Below, piece by piece: positions 34,768 to 44,376 of a stretch of DNA of 64,000 nt. Origin of the DNA: Pseudomonas sp. UBA6562 (lineage in GTDB: Bacteria > Pseudomonadota > Gammaproteobacteria > Pseudomonadales > Pseudomonadaceae); NCBI RefSeq assembly GCF_002434265.1, contig NZ_DJJS01000008.1, forward strand, positions 417,667 to 481,666. The letters run 5' to 3'. How positions within the stretch are numbered: the stretch's first letter is position 1; every line of letters starts with the position of its first letter. The translations under genes were made by a program, and so were the position numbers. Under the pieces are notes generated by a model. It made no database searches. It worked only from the letters and a program-made list of their open reading frames with translations, and had not been told where the DNA came from.

Positions 34768-35399
34768 GCCTTGGCTCCGCTGATTTCGACTTCGCGATCA
34801 CCTTGCAGCACTTCCACCAGCTTGATCGCTTCCTGCTCCATGCCCACCACCAGCTCGTCGATGCGGCGCAGCAGGAAACGGTGGAAGAACACGGCCGGGA
34901 TGCCTACCATGAGGCCGGCGGCCGTGGTCACCAGCGCCTTGGAAATTCCGCCGGCGAGCACTGCCGCGTTGGCGGTCATCTGCGAGCCCATGAAAGCGCT
35001 GAAAATGTCGATCATGCCCAGCACGGTGCCCAGCAGACCCAACAGCGGCGCCATGGCCGCGATGGTGCCCAGGGTGCTGGTATAGCGCTCCAGCTCATGG
35101 ATGACCCGCGAAGCCGCTTCCTCGATGCACTCTTTCATGATGTCGCGCCCATGCCTGGAGTTGGCCAGACCCGCGGCGAGGATCTCGCCCAGCGGCGAGT
35201 CGGCACGCAGCGCCTTGAGCTTGTCGCTGGTCAGTTGCTTGTCCTTGATCCACATCCAGACCTGACCCAGCAGGTGCGGCGGGGTCACACGGCTGGCACG
35301 CAAGGTCCACAGGCGTTCGACGACGATCGCCAGGGCGACGATGGAGCTCAGAATGATCGGCAGCATCATCCAACCGCCCGACTTGACCAATTCCCACAC
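34764..35399 (-). CDS. exbB: ExbB/TolQ family proton channel
   Basis: A 211-aa inner-membrane protein with three hydrophobic segments (about residues 10-33, 115-140 and 155-180) and the family GLLGTVLGMI motif. A GTG at 35399 is preferred over one at 35408 because AGGGGG then lies 8 nt upstream and the protein starts VWELVKSGGWMMLPI as homologues do. Forms a pair with exbD. Confidence 0.9.
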   Translation of the reverse strand: MWELVKSGGWMMLPIILSSIVALAIVVERLWTLRASRVTPPHLLGQVWMWIKDKQLTSDKLKALRADSPLGEILAAGLANSRHGRDIMKECIEEAASRVIHELERYTSTLGTIAAMAPLLGLLGTVLGMIDIFSAFMGSQMTANAAVLAGGISKALVTTAAGLMVGIPAVFFHRFLLRRIDELVVGMEQEAIKLVEVLQGDREVEISGAKA

Positions 35400-35483
35400 G
35401 TGAGTCACCCCCTCGAAAAAAGGCCGTCACTTTACCATAGGTAGCGTTGCCACTGGCTTGCCCTGAGCGATCGATGACAGCAC

Positions 35484-37724
35484 TCAACGCAGGGCCTGTT
35501 CAGCGGGTGGCGGATCGCGCCAGAAGCGCCGCTCGGCCCGCAGCCGGCGCACCTCGCCATGGCTGCCCAGGCGTAGCGTCAAAGCGCCGTGCGCTGCGGT
35601 GTCGTGCACTTGCATGCGGTGGCGCTGGTAGCGCGCCAGTACCTGCGGATGGGGATGGCCGAAGCGGTTGCCGCGGCCCCGGGAAACCAAGGCGCCGCGC
35701 GCTGCCAAGGCGCGCAGGAAAGGTTCGCTGGAAGAGCTGCGGCTGCCATGGTGGGGCGCTTGCAGCCAGTCGACGGTGGGCGGCTCGGGTTGCGCGAGCC
35801 AGACGCGTTCCGCTCCGCGCTCGATGTCGCCGGCCAACAGCAGGCGCTCGCCTAGGGCCTCCACCAGCAGCACGCAGGAGCGCTCATTGCTGCTGGCAGC
35901 GGCCGACCAACGCCAGAGCGAAAACTCCACGCCATCCCAGGTCCAGCGCTCGTCGGTGCGGCAGGGCTCAGCCGCCATGCCACCCGGCAGATCGTCCGGC
36001 TCGCCGCTGATCACCCGACCTATCGGCAGACCTCGCTGCACCGCACCGGCGCCGCCCGCATGGTCGGCATGGGCGTGGCTGATCAACATCACATCGAGCT
36101 GCCTGACCCCCAACTTACGTAAGGTAGGTAGCACCACCTGCTCGCCTAGGTCCAGCTCGCCGAATGCCGGGCCGGCATCGTACAGCAGGGCGTGGTGACG
36201 GGTCCGTACCAGCACCGCAAGGCCTTGGCCGACGTCCAAATACACCACTTCGGCCTGGCCTTGCGGAACGCTCGGCACTGGCGCCCAAAGCGCCAGCAGC
36301 ATCACCGCGCCAAGCCCGCGCAGCGGCACCCCGCGCGGCAGCAGGAGTACCAGCGCGCCGGCCAGCACCAGCAGCCAGGCCCACATCGGCAGCGCCGGCG
36401 GTTGCCAAGCGGGTCGCCACAGCGCCGCATGGCCGAGCGCTTCGAACAGCACACGCAGCCCACCACTGGCCAGCCATAGCAGCCACTCGCCCAGGCCGTC
36501 CAGCCAGAGCGACCCGGTGCCCAGCAGCGCCAGGGGCAAGACAATGAAACTGATCCAGGGTACCGCCAGCAGGTTGGCCAGCGGCGCGCTCAGGCTCACG
36601 GGCAAGCCCAATGCCAGCAACGCTGGCAATAGCCCCACGGCGATCACCCACTGCGCACGGCTCCAGGCCTGCCAAGGTCGCCAGCCGCCGAGCCGACCGG
36701 CAAAGCAATAGATCAGCACCGCCACCGCTGCGAACGACAGCCAGAACCCTGGCAACAAGCTGGCCAACGGCTCCATCAGCAACACGCCGTTCAACGCCAG
36801 CAGCCACGGCACGCTTGCGCCCATGTGACGAAAGCGCAGCCGCCACAGCAGAACCATCGCCAGCATCAGGCAAGCCCGCTGCACAGGTACCTGGAAACCC
36901 GCCAGCCAGCCATAGCCCAGCGCCGCCAACAACGACAGCCCGCAAGCCCAAGGCAGCCAGGGCAACCGCGAGGGCCATGCGCCCAGGCGCGCGAGCCCTG
37001 CGACCAGGCCATACACCAACCCTGCCAACAGCCCGATGTGCTGACCAGAGATCACCAGCAGATGCACCGTGCCCGTGTCGCGCAGGGCCTGCCATTGCGC
37101 CGGGTCGAGCGCACTGCCATCGCCTAGCACCAACGCCACCAGCGCGGCCTGCTGCCCCTGGGCATCGACACCGAGCAGACGCTGGCGCAGCGCTTCGCGC
37201 CAGCCAGGCGTCAAGCTTTGCAAGCGCTCGCCAGCCTTGACCGTGCCGGTGGCACCGATGCGCCGCGCCAGCAGGCTGGCCTCGCGGTCGGGCCCGTGTG
37301 GGTTGAGCAGACCATGCGGCCGCTTGAGCGTGACGGCAAGGCGCCACCGCTCCCCCGCCAATACCGGCGGCCCGTCGAACCAGCTCAATTGCACGCGCTT
37401 GGGTAGCTCGGCGCGACGCGAAGTCGCGCCTTGCAACTCGAAGCGCACACCTTGGGCCGAACGGGCTGGCAGCCCAACTACCTGCCCCTCCAGCCACAAC
37501 GTGCGGCCGTCGAGTTCGGATGCCAGCCGATCCGCCAGCGCCCAATGCGCCGAGGCGCAGGCCCAGCACAGCCCGAACAATAGCCAGCCGGCGAACCCGC
37601 GCTGTACGCACAGGCACACAGTGGCCAGCAAGGCCCCTGCCAGCAACCAACCGACCGACGGCAATGCGGGTAGAAAACGCAGCGACAACAGGCCAAGGGC
37701 CAGCGCAACCATCCTTGTGCGCAT
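35484..37724 (-). CDS. comEC: ComEC/Rec2 DNA internalisation protein
   Basis: A 746-aa polytopic membrane protein. An N-terminal DUF4131-type region is followed by the Competence domain with many membrane helices (about residues 190-470) and a C-terminal metallo-beta-lactamase-like domain with the metal motif HAHADHAGG (about residues 545-555). It is predicted to move single-stranded DNA across the inner membrane in natural transformation. It is intact, 75 bp upstream of the exbB-lpxK-murB operon. Confidence 0.93.
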   Translation of the reverse strand: MRTRMVALALGLLSLRFLPALPSVGWLLAGALLATVCLCVQRGFAGWLLFGLCWACASAHWALADRLASELDGRTLWLEGQVVGLPARSAQGVRFELQGATSRRAELPKRVQLSWFDGPPVLAGERWRLAVTLKRPHGLLNPHGPDREASLLARRIGATGTVKAGERLQSLTPGWREALRQRLLGVDAQGQQAALVALVLGDGSALDPAQWQALRDTGTVHLLVISGQHIGLLAGLVYGLVAGLARLGAWPSRLPWLPWACGLSLLAALGYGWLAGFQVPVQRACLMLAMVLLWRLRFRHMGASVPWLLALNGVLLMEPLASLLPGFWLSFAAVAVLIYCFAGRLGGWRPWQAWSRAQWVIAVGLLPALLALGLPVSLSAPLANLLAVPWISFIVLPLALLGTGSLWLDGLGEWLLWLASGGLRVLFEALGHAALWRPAWQPPALPMWAWLLVLAGALVLLLPRGVPLRGLGAVMLLALWAPVPSVPQGQAEVVYLDVGQGLAVLVRTRHHALLYDAGPAFGELDLGEQVVLPTLRKLGVRQLDVMLISHAHADHAGGAGAVQRGLPIGRVISGEPDDLPGGMAAEPCRTDERWTWDGVEFSLWRWSAAASSNERSCVLLVEALGERLLLAGDIERGAERVWLAQPEPPTVDWLQAPHHGSRSSSSEPFLRALAARGALVSRGRGNRFGHPHPQVLARYQRHRMQVHDTAAHGALTLRLGSHGEVRRLRAERRFWRDPPPAEQALR

Positions 37725-37864
37725 GGGTCAGGACTCTCCCCAGTGAACGACCCACTAGCAATAGCCTACAGGGAAGCGCTGCTCGCTTAACAATTGTCAC
37801 AAACTCTGAACGAGGTGGCCGAAGGATGCGGGCATACTGCACCGTCCAACGCCCGGGGGCCGCC

Positions 37865-38569
37865 ATGCCGCGTCGTCTGTTCAAACGCTACTTGCCCGAT
37901 CCGACCAGCATCCGTGAACACAAGAGCTTACGTTTTTTCGGTCGGCTCCTGCATGACCCGAACCTCTGGCACCTGAACCGCCACTCGGTGTCACGGGCGA
38001 TGGGCATCGGCCTGTTCGCCGCGCTGATCCCCATCCCCATGCAGATGCTGCTGGCGGCGGCACTGGCCATCCCGGCGCGGGGCAACCTGCCGATTGCGGT
38101 CAGCCTGGTATGGCTGACCAATCCGCTGACCATGCCGCCAGTATTCTTCGTCACCTACATGACCGGTGCCTGGTTGTTGCAGGTACCGCCACGCCACTTG
38201 CCCGAAGACATAACGGTCGAGTGGGTCACCGGGCAATTGGCGACCCTCTGGCAACCTTTCCTACTGGGGTCGGTAGCGTGCGCAATCGTGCTGGGCCTGC
38301 TCGGTTACTGCGGCACCCTGCTCTACTGGCGCTGGTGGGTAGGCCGGCAATGGCGCCGGCGCTCGCTCAGAGCCTCAGGCACGCATCCCACGCCCGCTGA
38401 CCAGCAAACGCACGCACACCACGTAAAGCACTACGGTAGCGACCAGCATGAAGGTGATGGCCGTGCCGATGCTGATGTCCGAAACGCCGAGAATGCCGTA
38501 ACGGAACGAGTTGACCATGTGCAGCACGGGGTTGGCCAACGAGACGGTTTGCCAGAACGGCGGCAGTAG
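37865..38569 (+). CDS. DUF2062 membrane protein with run-on C-terminus
   Basis: A 234-aa protein starting MPRRLFKRYLPDPTSIREHK. The DUF2062 domain (residues 1 to about 170) has three or more hydrophobic segments and the family signatures IPIPMQMLLAAALAIPARG and LTNPLTMPPVFF. Homologues of this type usually end soon after the WRWWV-x-RQWRRR segment. Here the frame continues for about 60 His/Asp/Gln-rich residues, all antisense to the ABC permease gene (195-bp overlap); these residues look non-native. The frame upstream of 37865 is not family-like. Confidence 0.8.
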   Translation: MPRRLFKRYLPDPTSIREHKSLRFFGRLLHDPNLWHLNRHSVSRAMGIGLFAALIPIPMQMLLAAALAIPARGNLPIAVSLVWLTNPLTMPPVFFVTYMTGAWLLQVPPRHLPEDITVEWVTGQLATLWQPFLLGSVACAIVLGLLGYCGTLLYWRWWVGRQWRRRSLRASGTHPTPADQQTHAHHVKHYGSDQHEGDGRADADVRNAENAVTERVDHVQHGVGQRDGLPERRQ

Positions 38570-39154
38570 GTTGATCGAATAGAACACACCGCCCAGGTAG
38601 GTCAGCGGCGTCAGCACAAAGGTCGGAATGATCGAAATGTCGTCGAAGTTGCGCGCGAACACCGCGTTGACGAAGCCCAACAGCGAAAAGATGGTGGCCG
38701 TCAGCAGCACCACCAGGACCGTGATGCCCAAGTGGTGAACCTGCAGGTGGGTGAAGAAGAACGACAGCAAGGTCACGATCACGCCCACCGCCAGGCCACG
38801 CAACACGCCGCCCAGGGCATAGCCGATGAGAATGGTGTGCGGCGATACCGGCGACACCATCAATTCCTCGATGGAACGCTGGAACTTGGCGCCGAAGAAG
38901 CTCGACACCACGTTGCCATAGGAGTTGGTGATCACCGACATCATGATCAGCCCCGGCACGATGTACTCCATGTAAGTGAAGCCGCCCATGTCGCCGATCT
39001 GCCGGCCGATCAAATTCCCGAAGATGACGAAATACAGCACCATGGTGATCGCCGGCGGCAGCAAGGTCTGCGGCCAGATGCGCAGGAAACGGCGTACCTC
39101 GCGATAGACGATGGTGTTGAGGGCAACCCAGTTGGTGCTCAGTTCCACGCTCAT
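38375..39154 (-). CDS. ABC-2 type transporter permease (YadH-like)
   Basis: A 259-aa membrane protein with about six hydrophobic segments and the ABC-2 permease signature (FFGAKFQRSIEELMVSPVS; TFVLTPLTYLGGVFYSI). Corresponds to PA2811-type genes. It overlaps its ATPase gene by 4 bp at the start, and its 3' end converges with the DUF2062 gene. The exported substrate is unknown. Confidence 0.93.
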   Translation of the reverse strand: MSVELSTNWVALNTIVYREVRRFLRIWPQTLLPPAITMVLYFVIFGNLIGRQIGDMGGFTYMEYIVPGLIMMSVITNSYGNVVSSFFGAKFQRSIEELMVSPVSPHTILIGYALGGVLRGLAVGVIVTLLSFFFTHLQVHHLGITVLVVLLTATIFSLLGFVNAVFARNFDDISIIPTFVLTPLTYLGGVFYSINLLPPFWQTVSLANPVLHMVNSFRYGILGVSDISIGTAITFMLVATVVLYVVCVRLLVSGRGMRA

Positions 39155-40083
39155 ACCGCCACCTTCGACAAGTTCTTCTCCACCAGTGACACGAACAGTT
39201 CCTCCAGCCGATTGGTCTTATTGCGCAAGCTCTGCACTTCGAGGTTTTGCAGCGCCAATTGAGCGAACAGCGCCGTGATGCCGACGTCTTTGTCGACCTG
39301 CACTTCCAGGGTATGCGGCGTCACCAACCGCGTCGGGTAACCCTGCAGCGTGGGCGCCACGGTCAGCGACTGCCTGATGTCCAGCAGGAACGTTTCGACA
39401 TGCAGTTTGCCGAGCAACTGACGCATGCTGGTGTTTTCGACGATGGTGCCGTGGTCGATGATGCCGATGTTGCGGCACAGCTGTTCGGCTTCTTCCAAAT
39501 AATGCGTGGTGAGGATGATGGTCACCCCTTTCTGGTTCAGCTCGGTGAGGAAAGTCCACATGGAGCGACGTAGCTCGATGTCAACGCCTGCGGTGGGCTC
39601 GTCGAGGATCACCAGGCGTGGCTCGTGGATCAGCGCCCGGGCGATCATCAAGCGGCGCTTCATACCACCAGAGAGTGAGCGCGATGGCACGTCGCGCTTG
39701 TCCCACAAGCCCAGCTGGGTGAGGTATTGCTCGGCGCGTTCCTTGGCCAGCGCGGGCTTGATGCCGTAGTAACCGGCCTGGGTCACGACGATGTCGAAGG
39801 TCTTCTCGAACTGGTTGAAATTGAACTCCTGCGGCACCACGCCCAGGTTGCGCTTGAGCGCGGCGGGCTCGCGATCGAGGTCGTGGCCGAACACGTTGAC
39901 GGTGCCGCTGGTCTTGTTCACCAGCGTCGAGAGGATGCCGATGGTCGTGGATTTGCCAGCGCCGTTGGGGCCGAGCAGTGCGAAGAAGTCGCCTTCGGCC
40001 ACGTCCAGGTCGATGCCACTGAGGGCCTGGAAGCCATTGCCGTAGGTCTTGGTCAGCTGTCGGATGGACAGGGCAGAACTCAT
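39151..40083 (-). CDS. ABC transporter ATP-binding protein (YadG-like)
   Basis: A 310-aa ATPase with Walker A GPNGAGKST (about residues 37-45), signature LSGGMKRRL and Walker B LVILDEPTAGVD. A roughly 80-residue C-terminal extension follows the nucleotide domain, as in drug/polysaccharide-type ABC-2 systems. The start MSSALSIRQLTKTYG at 40083 is the conserved one; 31 upstream codons are not. Partner of the permease. Confidence 0.94.
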   Translation of the reverse strand: MSSALSIRQLTKTYGNGFQALSGIDLDVAEGDFFALLGPNGAGKSTTIGILSTLVNKTSGTVNVFGHDLDREPAALKRNLGVVPQEFNFNQFEKTFDIVVTQAGYYGIKPALAKERAEQYLTQLGLWDKRDVPSRSLSGGMKRRLMIARALIHEPRLVILDEPTAGVDIELRRSMWTFLTELNQKGVTIILTTHYLEEAEQLCRNIGIIDHGTIVENTSMRQLLGKLHVETFLLDIRQSLTVAPTLQGYPTRLVTPHTLEVQVDKDVGITALFAQLALQNLEVQSLRNKTNRLEELFVSLVEKNLSKVAV

Positions 40084-40226
40084 AGCGGGTCGATTACCAA
40101 GAAAGGAAGTCGGAGCGCGCCAGGACAGGACACTGGCGCAATGGGTGCCGGCATGGTGCAAGGCCATGCCGCGCAAGTACAGTCATGCGTATCGATAGTG
40201 ACTATCGAAAGCCTCGTGGTGTTCGA

Positions 40227-40850
40227 TCAGGTCAACGCGCTCATCACGCCTGCTTGGTAGGCCGGGCGCTGCGTCAGGCGCGCGTACCAGGCTTCGAGGT
40301 GGCGCAGTGGCGGGCGTTCGATAGGCAACTCGAACCAGGCGTAGGCGAAGCTGCCCAAAGGTACGTCGCCCATTCCGAGGGTGTCTCCCGACAGATAGGG
40401 CTGTGTGGCCAACGCCTGGTCAGCCATCGAGAACAGCTGGGCGCATTGCTTGTGCGCGGCATTGATCGCCAGCCAGTCGCGCTGTGCTTCGGGCGTGCGC
40501 AGCAGCCCCCAGAACAACGGCTTGAACGGCCCGGCCAATGCCGAGGTGGTCCAGTCCATCCATTTGTCGGCTGTGGCACGCTGACGTGGATCGTCCAGGT
40601 ACCACCCCTGTGCGCGGCCGTATTCGGCGCACAGGTAGCGGACGATGGCGTTGGATTCCCACAGTGTCAGCTCGCCATCTTCGAGCATGGGCACCAGACC
40701 ATTGGGGTTCTTGGCGCGGTACTCGGGCTGGTCCACGACACCGAAGGCACCGCCCGCATCGATCGAGGTGAAATCCAGACCCAATTCACGGGCGACCCAC
40801 AGCACCTTGCGTACGTTGCTCGAATTCTTGCGGCCCCAGATCTTCAGCAT
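40227..40850 (-). CDS. Glutathione S-transferase family protein
   Basis: A 207-aa thioredoxin-fold plus all-helical protein. The N-terminal segment KIWGRKNSSNVRKVLW holds the likely glutathione-contact Ser, and NPNGLVPMLEDG and LWESNAIVRYL are the G-site motifs (cis-Pro and ES). The start at 40850 is the family one. The position next to the YadGH-type ABC genes and fadE matches PA2811-PA2815. Confidence 0.92.
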   Translation of the reverse strand: MLKIWGRKNSSNVRKVLWVARELGLDFTSIDAGGAFGVVDQPEYRAKNPNGLVPMLEDGELTLWESNAIVRYLCAEYGRAQGWYLDDPRQRATADKWMDWTTSALAGPFKPLFWGLLRTPEAQRDWLAINAAHKQCAQLFSMADQALATQPYLSGDTLGMGDVPLGSFAYAWFELPIERPPLRHLEAWYARLTQRPAYQAGVMSALT

Positions 40851-41059
40851 GGCGATGTCCTTGTTCAATGCACGAGGCTGGCCAGTGTACGCCACCCTCA
40901 CGGCCAAGTGCGTGCAGCCCGGCATGGAAGACGGAGGCTTGGCAGTGGGAACGAACTCCCGGGTACACAACCTGTCACTGCTCTGATGAGGGCCAGCGTC
41001 CCAGGCAAGCTACGCTCTAAGGTTTAGGCCCATACCCACGTTCCACGGAGGAAACGCTC

Positions 41060-43507
41060 ATGTTGCTGTTGTGGCTGGTAGTGCTGGTGCTCGGCGTCGC
41101 GTATCTCACGCATCGTCGTCTGGCGCCGTTGCAGATTGTCGCGGCGGTCGCCGCCTATACGGTGCTCATGGGCATCTTCAGCAAGGCGCCAGGTTGGTTG
41201 CTGATACTACTATGGGTCTTCATCGCGCTTGGTACCGCAGTTCTGGTGCTGCCCGAGTGGCGCCGCAAGACCATCAGCGGGCCGACGTTCAACTGGGTGC
41301 GTCGGACTCTGCCGCCCATGTCGCAAACCGAACGCGAAGCCATCGATGCCGGCACGGTGTGGTGGGACGGCCAACTGTTTAGCGGCCGCCCGGACTGGAA
41401 CACCCTGCTCGCCTACCCTGCCCCGCGCCTGACCGAAGAGGAGCAGGCGTTCATCGACGGGCCGACCGAAGCGTTGTGCGCCATGGTCAGCGACTGGCAG
41501 ATCGGCCAGGACATGGACCTTCCGCCCGAAGCCTGGCAGCACATCAAGGATCACGGCTTCTTCGCCCTGATCATTCCCAAGGAATATGGTGGCAAGGGCT
41601 TCTCGGCCTATGCCCATTCGCAAGTCGCCATGAAGCTGGCGACCCGAAGCGGCGATCTGGCCTCGACCGTGATGGTGCCCAATTCGCTCGGCCCTGCCGA
41701 ACTGTTGCTGCATTACGGCACCGACGAGCAACGCAACCACTACCTGCCCCGCCTGGCCCGCGGCGATGACATTCCCTGCTTCGCCCTCACCGGCCCCCAC
41801 GCAGGTTCCGATGCAGGCGCCATGCCCGACACGGGGATCATCTGCAAAGGGCAGTGGAACGGTGAGGAGGTGCTGGGTCTACGCCTGACCTGGGACAAAC
41901 GCTACATCACCCTCGGGCCGGTGGCCACTTTGCTGGGTTTGGCCTTCAAGGCCTATGACCCTGAGCATCTGCTAGGCGACCAAGAGGAGCTGGGCATCAG
42001 CCTGGCGCTGATCCCCACCGATACCCCCGGCGTCGAGATCGGCCGCCGCCATCTGCCGCTGGGCGCTGCCTTCATGAACGGGCCCAACAGCGGCAAAGAC
42101 GTCTTCGTCCCGCTGGACTTCCTGATCGGCGGTCAGGCCATGCTCGGCAAAGGCTGGATGATGCTGATGAACTGCCTGTCGGTGGGCCGCTCCATCTCCC
42201 TGCCGGCGGTGGGCACGGGCGCTGCCAAGTACACGAGCCTGGTCACAGGCCAATACGCCAACGTCCGCGAGCAGTTCAACGTGCCGCTGGCGGCCTTCGA
42301 AGGCATCCAGGAGTCGCTCGCGCGCATCGGCGGCAACGCCTGGCTGATGGACAGCGCCCGCCTGCTCACCGCGCAAGCGGTGGACCTGGGCGAAAAGCCT
42401 TCGGTACTGTCGGCCATCCTCAAATACCACCTGACCGAGCGTGGTCGTGAATGTATTCAGCACGCCATGGACGTGCACGGTGGCAAGGGCATCATCATGG
42501 GCCCGAACAACTATTTGGGCCGCAACTGGCAAGGCGCGCCGATCTTCATTACCGTCGAAGGCGCGAACATCCTGTCACGCAACCTGATGATCTTCGGCCA
42601 GGGAGCCATTCGCTGCCACCCCTTCGTGCTCAAGGAAATGGCGCTGGCGGCACAGCCCGACCACGAAGAGGCGCTGAAGGCGTTCGATCCGTTGCTGATG
42701 CAGCACGTTGGCTTCGCACTGAGCAATGCGGCCAGCACTTTCGTACTGGGCCTGGGCCTGGGTCGCTTCGAAAAAACCCCTGGTGACAGCCTGAGCCAGG
42801 GCTATTTCCGCGCCCTGAACCGACTGGCAGCTGCCTTTGCCATGATGGCGGACCTGTCGATGATGCTATTGGGCGGCTCGCTCAAACGCCGCGAACGATT
42901 GAGCGCTCGTCTTGGCGATGTGCTGAGCTATCTGTATCTGGCCTCGGCCTCGCTCAAGCGGTATCACGATCTGGGTTCACCCGAACACATGCGTGTGCTG
43001 CTGCGTTGGGCGATGGAAGAAAGCTTGGGCAAGGCCGAATGCGCGCTCGATCAATTGCTCGACAACTTCCCTCAACGGGGGGTGAGTTGGGCACTGCGCT
43101 TGCTGGTCTTCCCATTCGGCCGCCAGCACACAGGGCCCAGCGACGAGCTCGATGCAGCGGTAGCGGCACTGATTGGTCGCGCCAAAGGCGATCCGGCATT
43201 GGAAGAGCTGCTCGCCGGATGCTTCAGACCCCAGGCCGACGGCGATCCGGTGGCTGCCTTGCAGCGAGCCAGCGATCTCTTGGCACAGACTTCGGCTCTG
43301 TACAAAACGTTGCGTGAAGCGATCAAACGGGGGACTGTCCGACCGGCCCCGGGTCAATCGGCGATAGATGCGGCCTTTGAAAGCGGCGTATTGCAACCGC
43401 AAGAGGCTCGCCAACTGCATGAAGCGGAGCGGGCTCGCAAAGTGGTGATCGACGTCGACGCGTTCGATAAAACGCAGATACTGCCTGCGCAAGACAACGT
43501 GCGCTGA
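41060..43507 (+). CDS. fadE: Acyl-CoA dehydrogenase, FadE type
   Basis: An 815-aa flavoprotein starting fatty-acid beta-oxidation. Two N-terminal hydrophobic segments (residues 1-60) are followed by the acyl-CoA dehydrogenase domain (FALTGPHAGSDAG; MDVHGGKGIIMGPNNYLGR) and the DUF1974 C-terminal domain typical of the long FadE form (PA2815). GGAGG lies 8 nt before the ATG. Pseudomonads carry several acyl-CoA dehydrogenases, so chain-length preference is not assigned. Confidence 0.94.
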   Translation: MLLLWLVVLVLGVAYLTHRRLAPLQIVAAVAAYTVLMGIFSKAPGWLLILLWVFIALGTAVLVLPEWRRKTISGPTFNWVRRTLPPMSQTEREAIDAGTVWWDGQLFSGRPDWNTLLAYPAPRLTEEEQAFIDGPTEALCAMVSDWQIGQDMDLPPEAWQHIKDHGFFALIIPKEYGGKGFSAYAHSQVAMKLATRSGDLASTVMVPNSLGPAELLLHYGTDEQRNHYLPRLARGDDIPCFALTGPHAGSDAGAMPDTGIICKGQWNGEEVLGLRLTWDKRYITLGPVATLLGLAFKAYDPEHLLGDQEELGISLALIPTDTPGVEIGRRHLPLGAAFMNGPNSGKDVFVPLDFLIGGQAMLGKGWMMLMNCLSVGRSISLPAVGTGAAKYTSLVTGQYANVREQFNVPLAAFEGIQESLARIGGNAWLMDSARLLTAQAVDLGEKPSVLSAILKYHLTERGRECIQHAMDVHGGKGIIMGPNNYLGRNWQGAPIFITVEGANILSRNLMIFGQGAIRCHPFVLKEMALAAQPDHEEALKAFDPLLMQHVGFALSNAASTFVLGLGLGRFEKTPGDSLSQGYFRALNRLAAAFAMMADLSMMLLGGSLKRRERLSARLGDVLSYLYLASASLKRYHDLGSPEHMRVLLRWAMEESLGKAECALDQLLDNFPQRGVSWALRLLVFPFGRQHTGPSDELDAAVAALIGRAKGDPALEELLAGCFRPQADGDPVAALQRASDLLAQTSALYKTLREAIKRGTVRPAPGQSAIDAAFESGVLQPQEARQLHEAERARKVVIDVDAFDKTQILPAQDNVR

Positions 43508-43514
43508 ACCAGAA

Positions 43515-43549
43515 ACGGACGCTCACGCGCGGTAAGGTGTCCGTCTTTA
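43515..43549 (+). terminator. Hairpin after fadE
   Basis: ACGGAC/GTCCGT stem 8 nt after the fadE stop, followed by only CTTT; a weak terminator. Confidence 0.45.
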
Positions 43550-43785
43550 GTCGCAACGATGCCATCTTGCGTATTGCGAGACATGGCATCGCCTTTGCGA
43601 TTAGGAGAAGCCATGCAGTACCTCCGTGGGTCGGTAGGGTCAGCGAACACCGCACCTAGCCTGATACGCACCCGAGTCACTTGCTCAGCCGATCCTGGGC
43701 GCGCCATTGCAAACCGTCCTCTTACGTTTTGGACGCTGGGGCGGCGTATACTCCGCCCTCGTTTCATAGCACCTGGAGTATCGTA

Positions 43786-44196
43786 ATGACCAACCCCCAC
43801 TTGGCATATCACCTGCAACTGCTGGCTCACCTCCGCACCATTTTGGTAGCTCTGGGTGATGCCGAGCAGGTACCGGAGGAAAGCCATGCACTGTTTCTCG
43901 AGCGCTACGACGAACTTCTGACCCAACTGCCGACCCACCCACTGGACAGCCAGTACTTGGGCCAGGATCTACTCTGCCAGATCATCCAGCGGTATCCACA
44001 AATCGCTCACCTGGTGCCACGCGATCTACTTTGGTTCTTCGGCGGCGACTGCCTTCATTACATGCCTGACGAGGAGCTGGACCTTTACCAACAGTTGGAG
44101 GAGCGGCGCTACGAAGCGCAACAACAGGGGCAGCCTTTCGACTGGCATGCAGAAAAACAGCTTTTAGGCGCAACGGACGACCGCCAACGTCATTGA
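43786..44196 (+). CDS. PA2817-family conserved protein
   Basis: A 136-aa acidic, soluble, helical protein (MTNPHLAYHLQLLAHLRTIL...). It matches the uncharacterised PA2817 family found next to fadE in pseudomonads; a typical segment is WFFGGDCLHYMPDEELDLYQ. GGAG lies 8 nt before the ATG at 43786, and a TATACT box near 43747 may be its -10 element. Function unknown. Confidence 0.85.
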   Translation: MTNPHLAYHLQLLAHLRTILVALGDAEQVPEESHALFLERYDELLTQLPTHPLDSQYLGQDLLCQIIQRYPQIAHLVPRDLLWFFGGDCLHYMPDEELDLYQQLEERRYEAQQQGQPFDWHAEKQLLGATDDRQRH

Positions 44197-44324
44197 GATT
44201 CATTGCTGCTCGATTGTGAAAACCGTCGAAGATTCGTCACACATCATTGCTTTCTTCCTACAGTCGTATTCCCCACGTATTCATACGATAAGCGCCGTTT
44301 CAAGAGCGCTCAAGAAACTTGAAA

Positions 44325-44347
44325 TGCTGCGTGCCGAGCACGCAGCA
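44325..44347 (+). promoter_or_regulatory. Perfect 10-bp inverted repeat in the fimbrial leader
   Basis: TGCTGCGTGC-cga-GCACGCAGCA, 29 bp before the fimbrial subunit ATG, followed by a short T5 after 6 nt. It could be a weak terminator for the upstream gene, an attenuator, or an mRNA stabiliser. Confidence 0.5.
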
Positions 44348-44376
44348 ATGCCAATTTTTCAACGTATGGATCAACC

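Noticed and set aside
36115..37884. A 589-codon frame overlapping comEC on the same strand
   Set aside because: It is out of frame with the conserved ComEC membrane and metallo-beta-lactamase motifs; Arg/Ala/Gly-rich shadow.
43551..43785. A small ORF (75 codons at 43559) between fadE and the PA2817-family gene
   Set aside because: It has no good ribosome-binding site, no similarity, and overlaps the likely promoter of the next gene.
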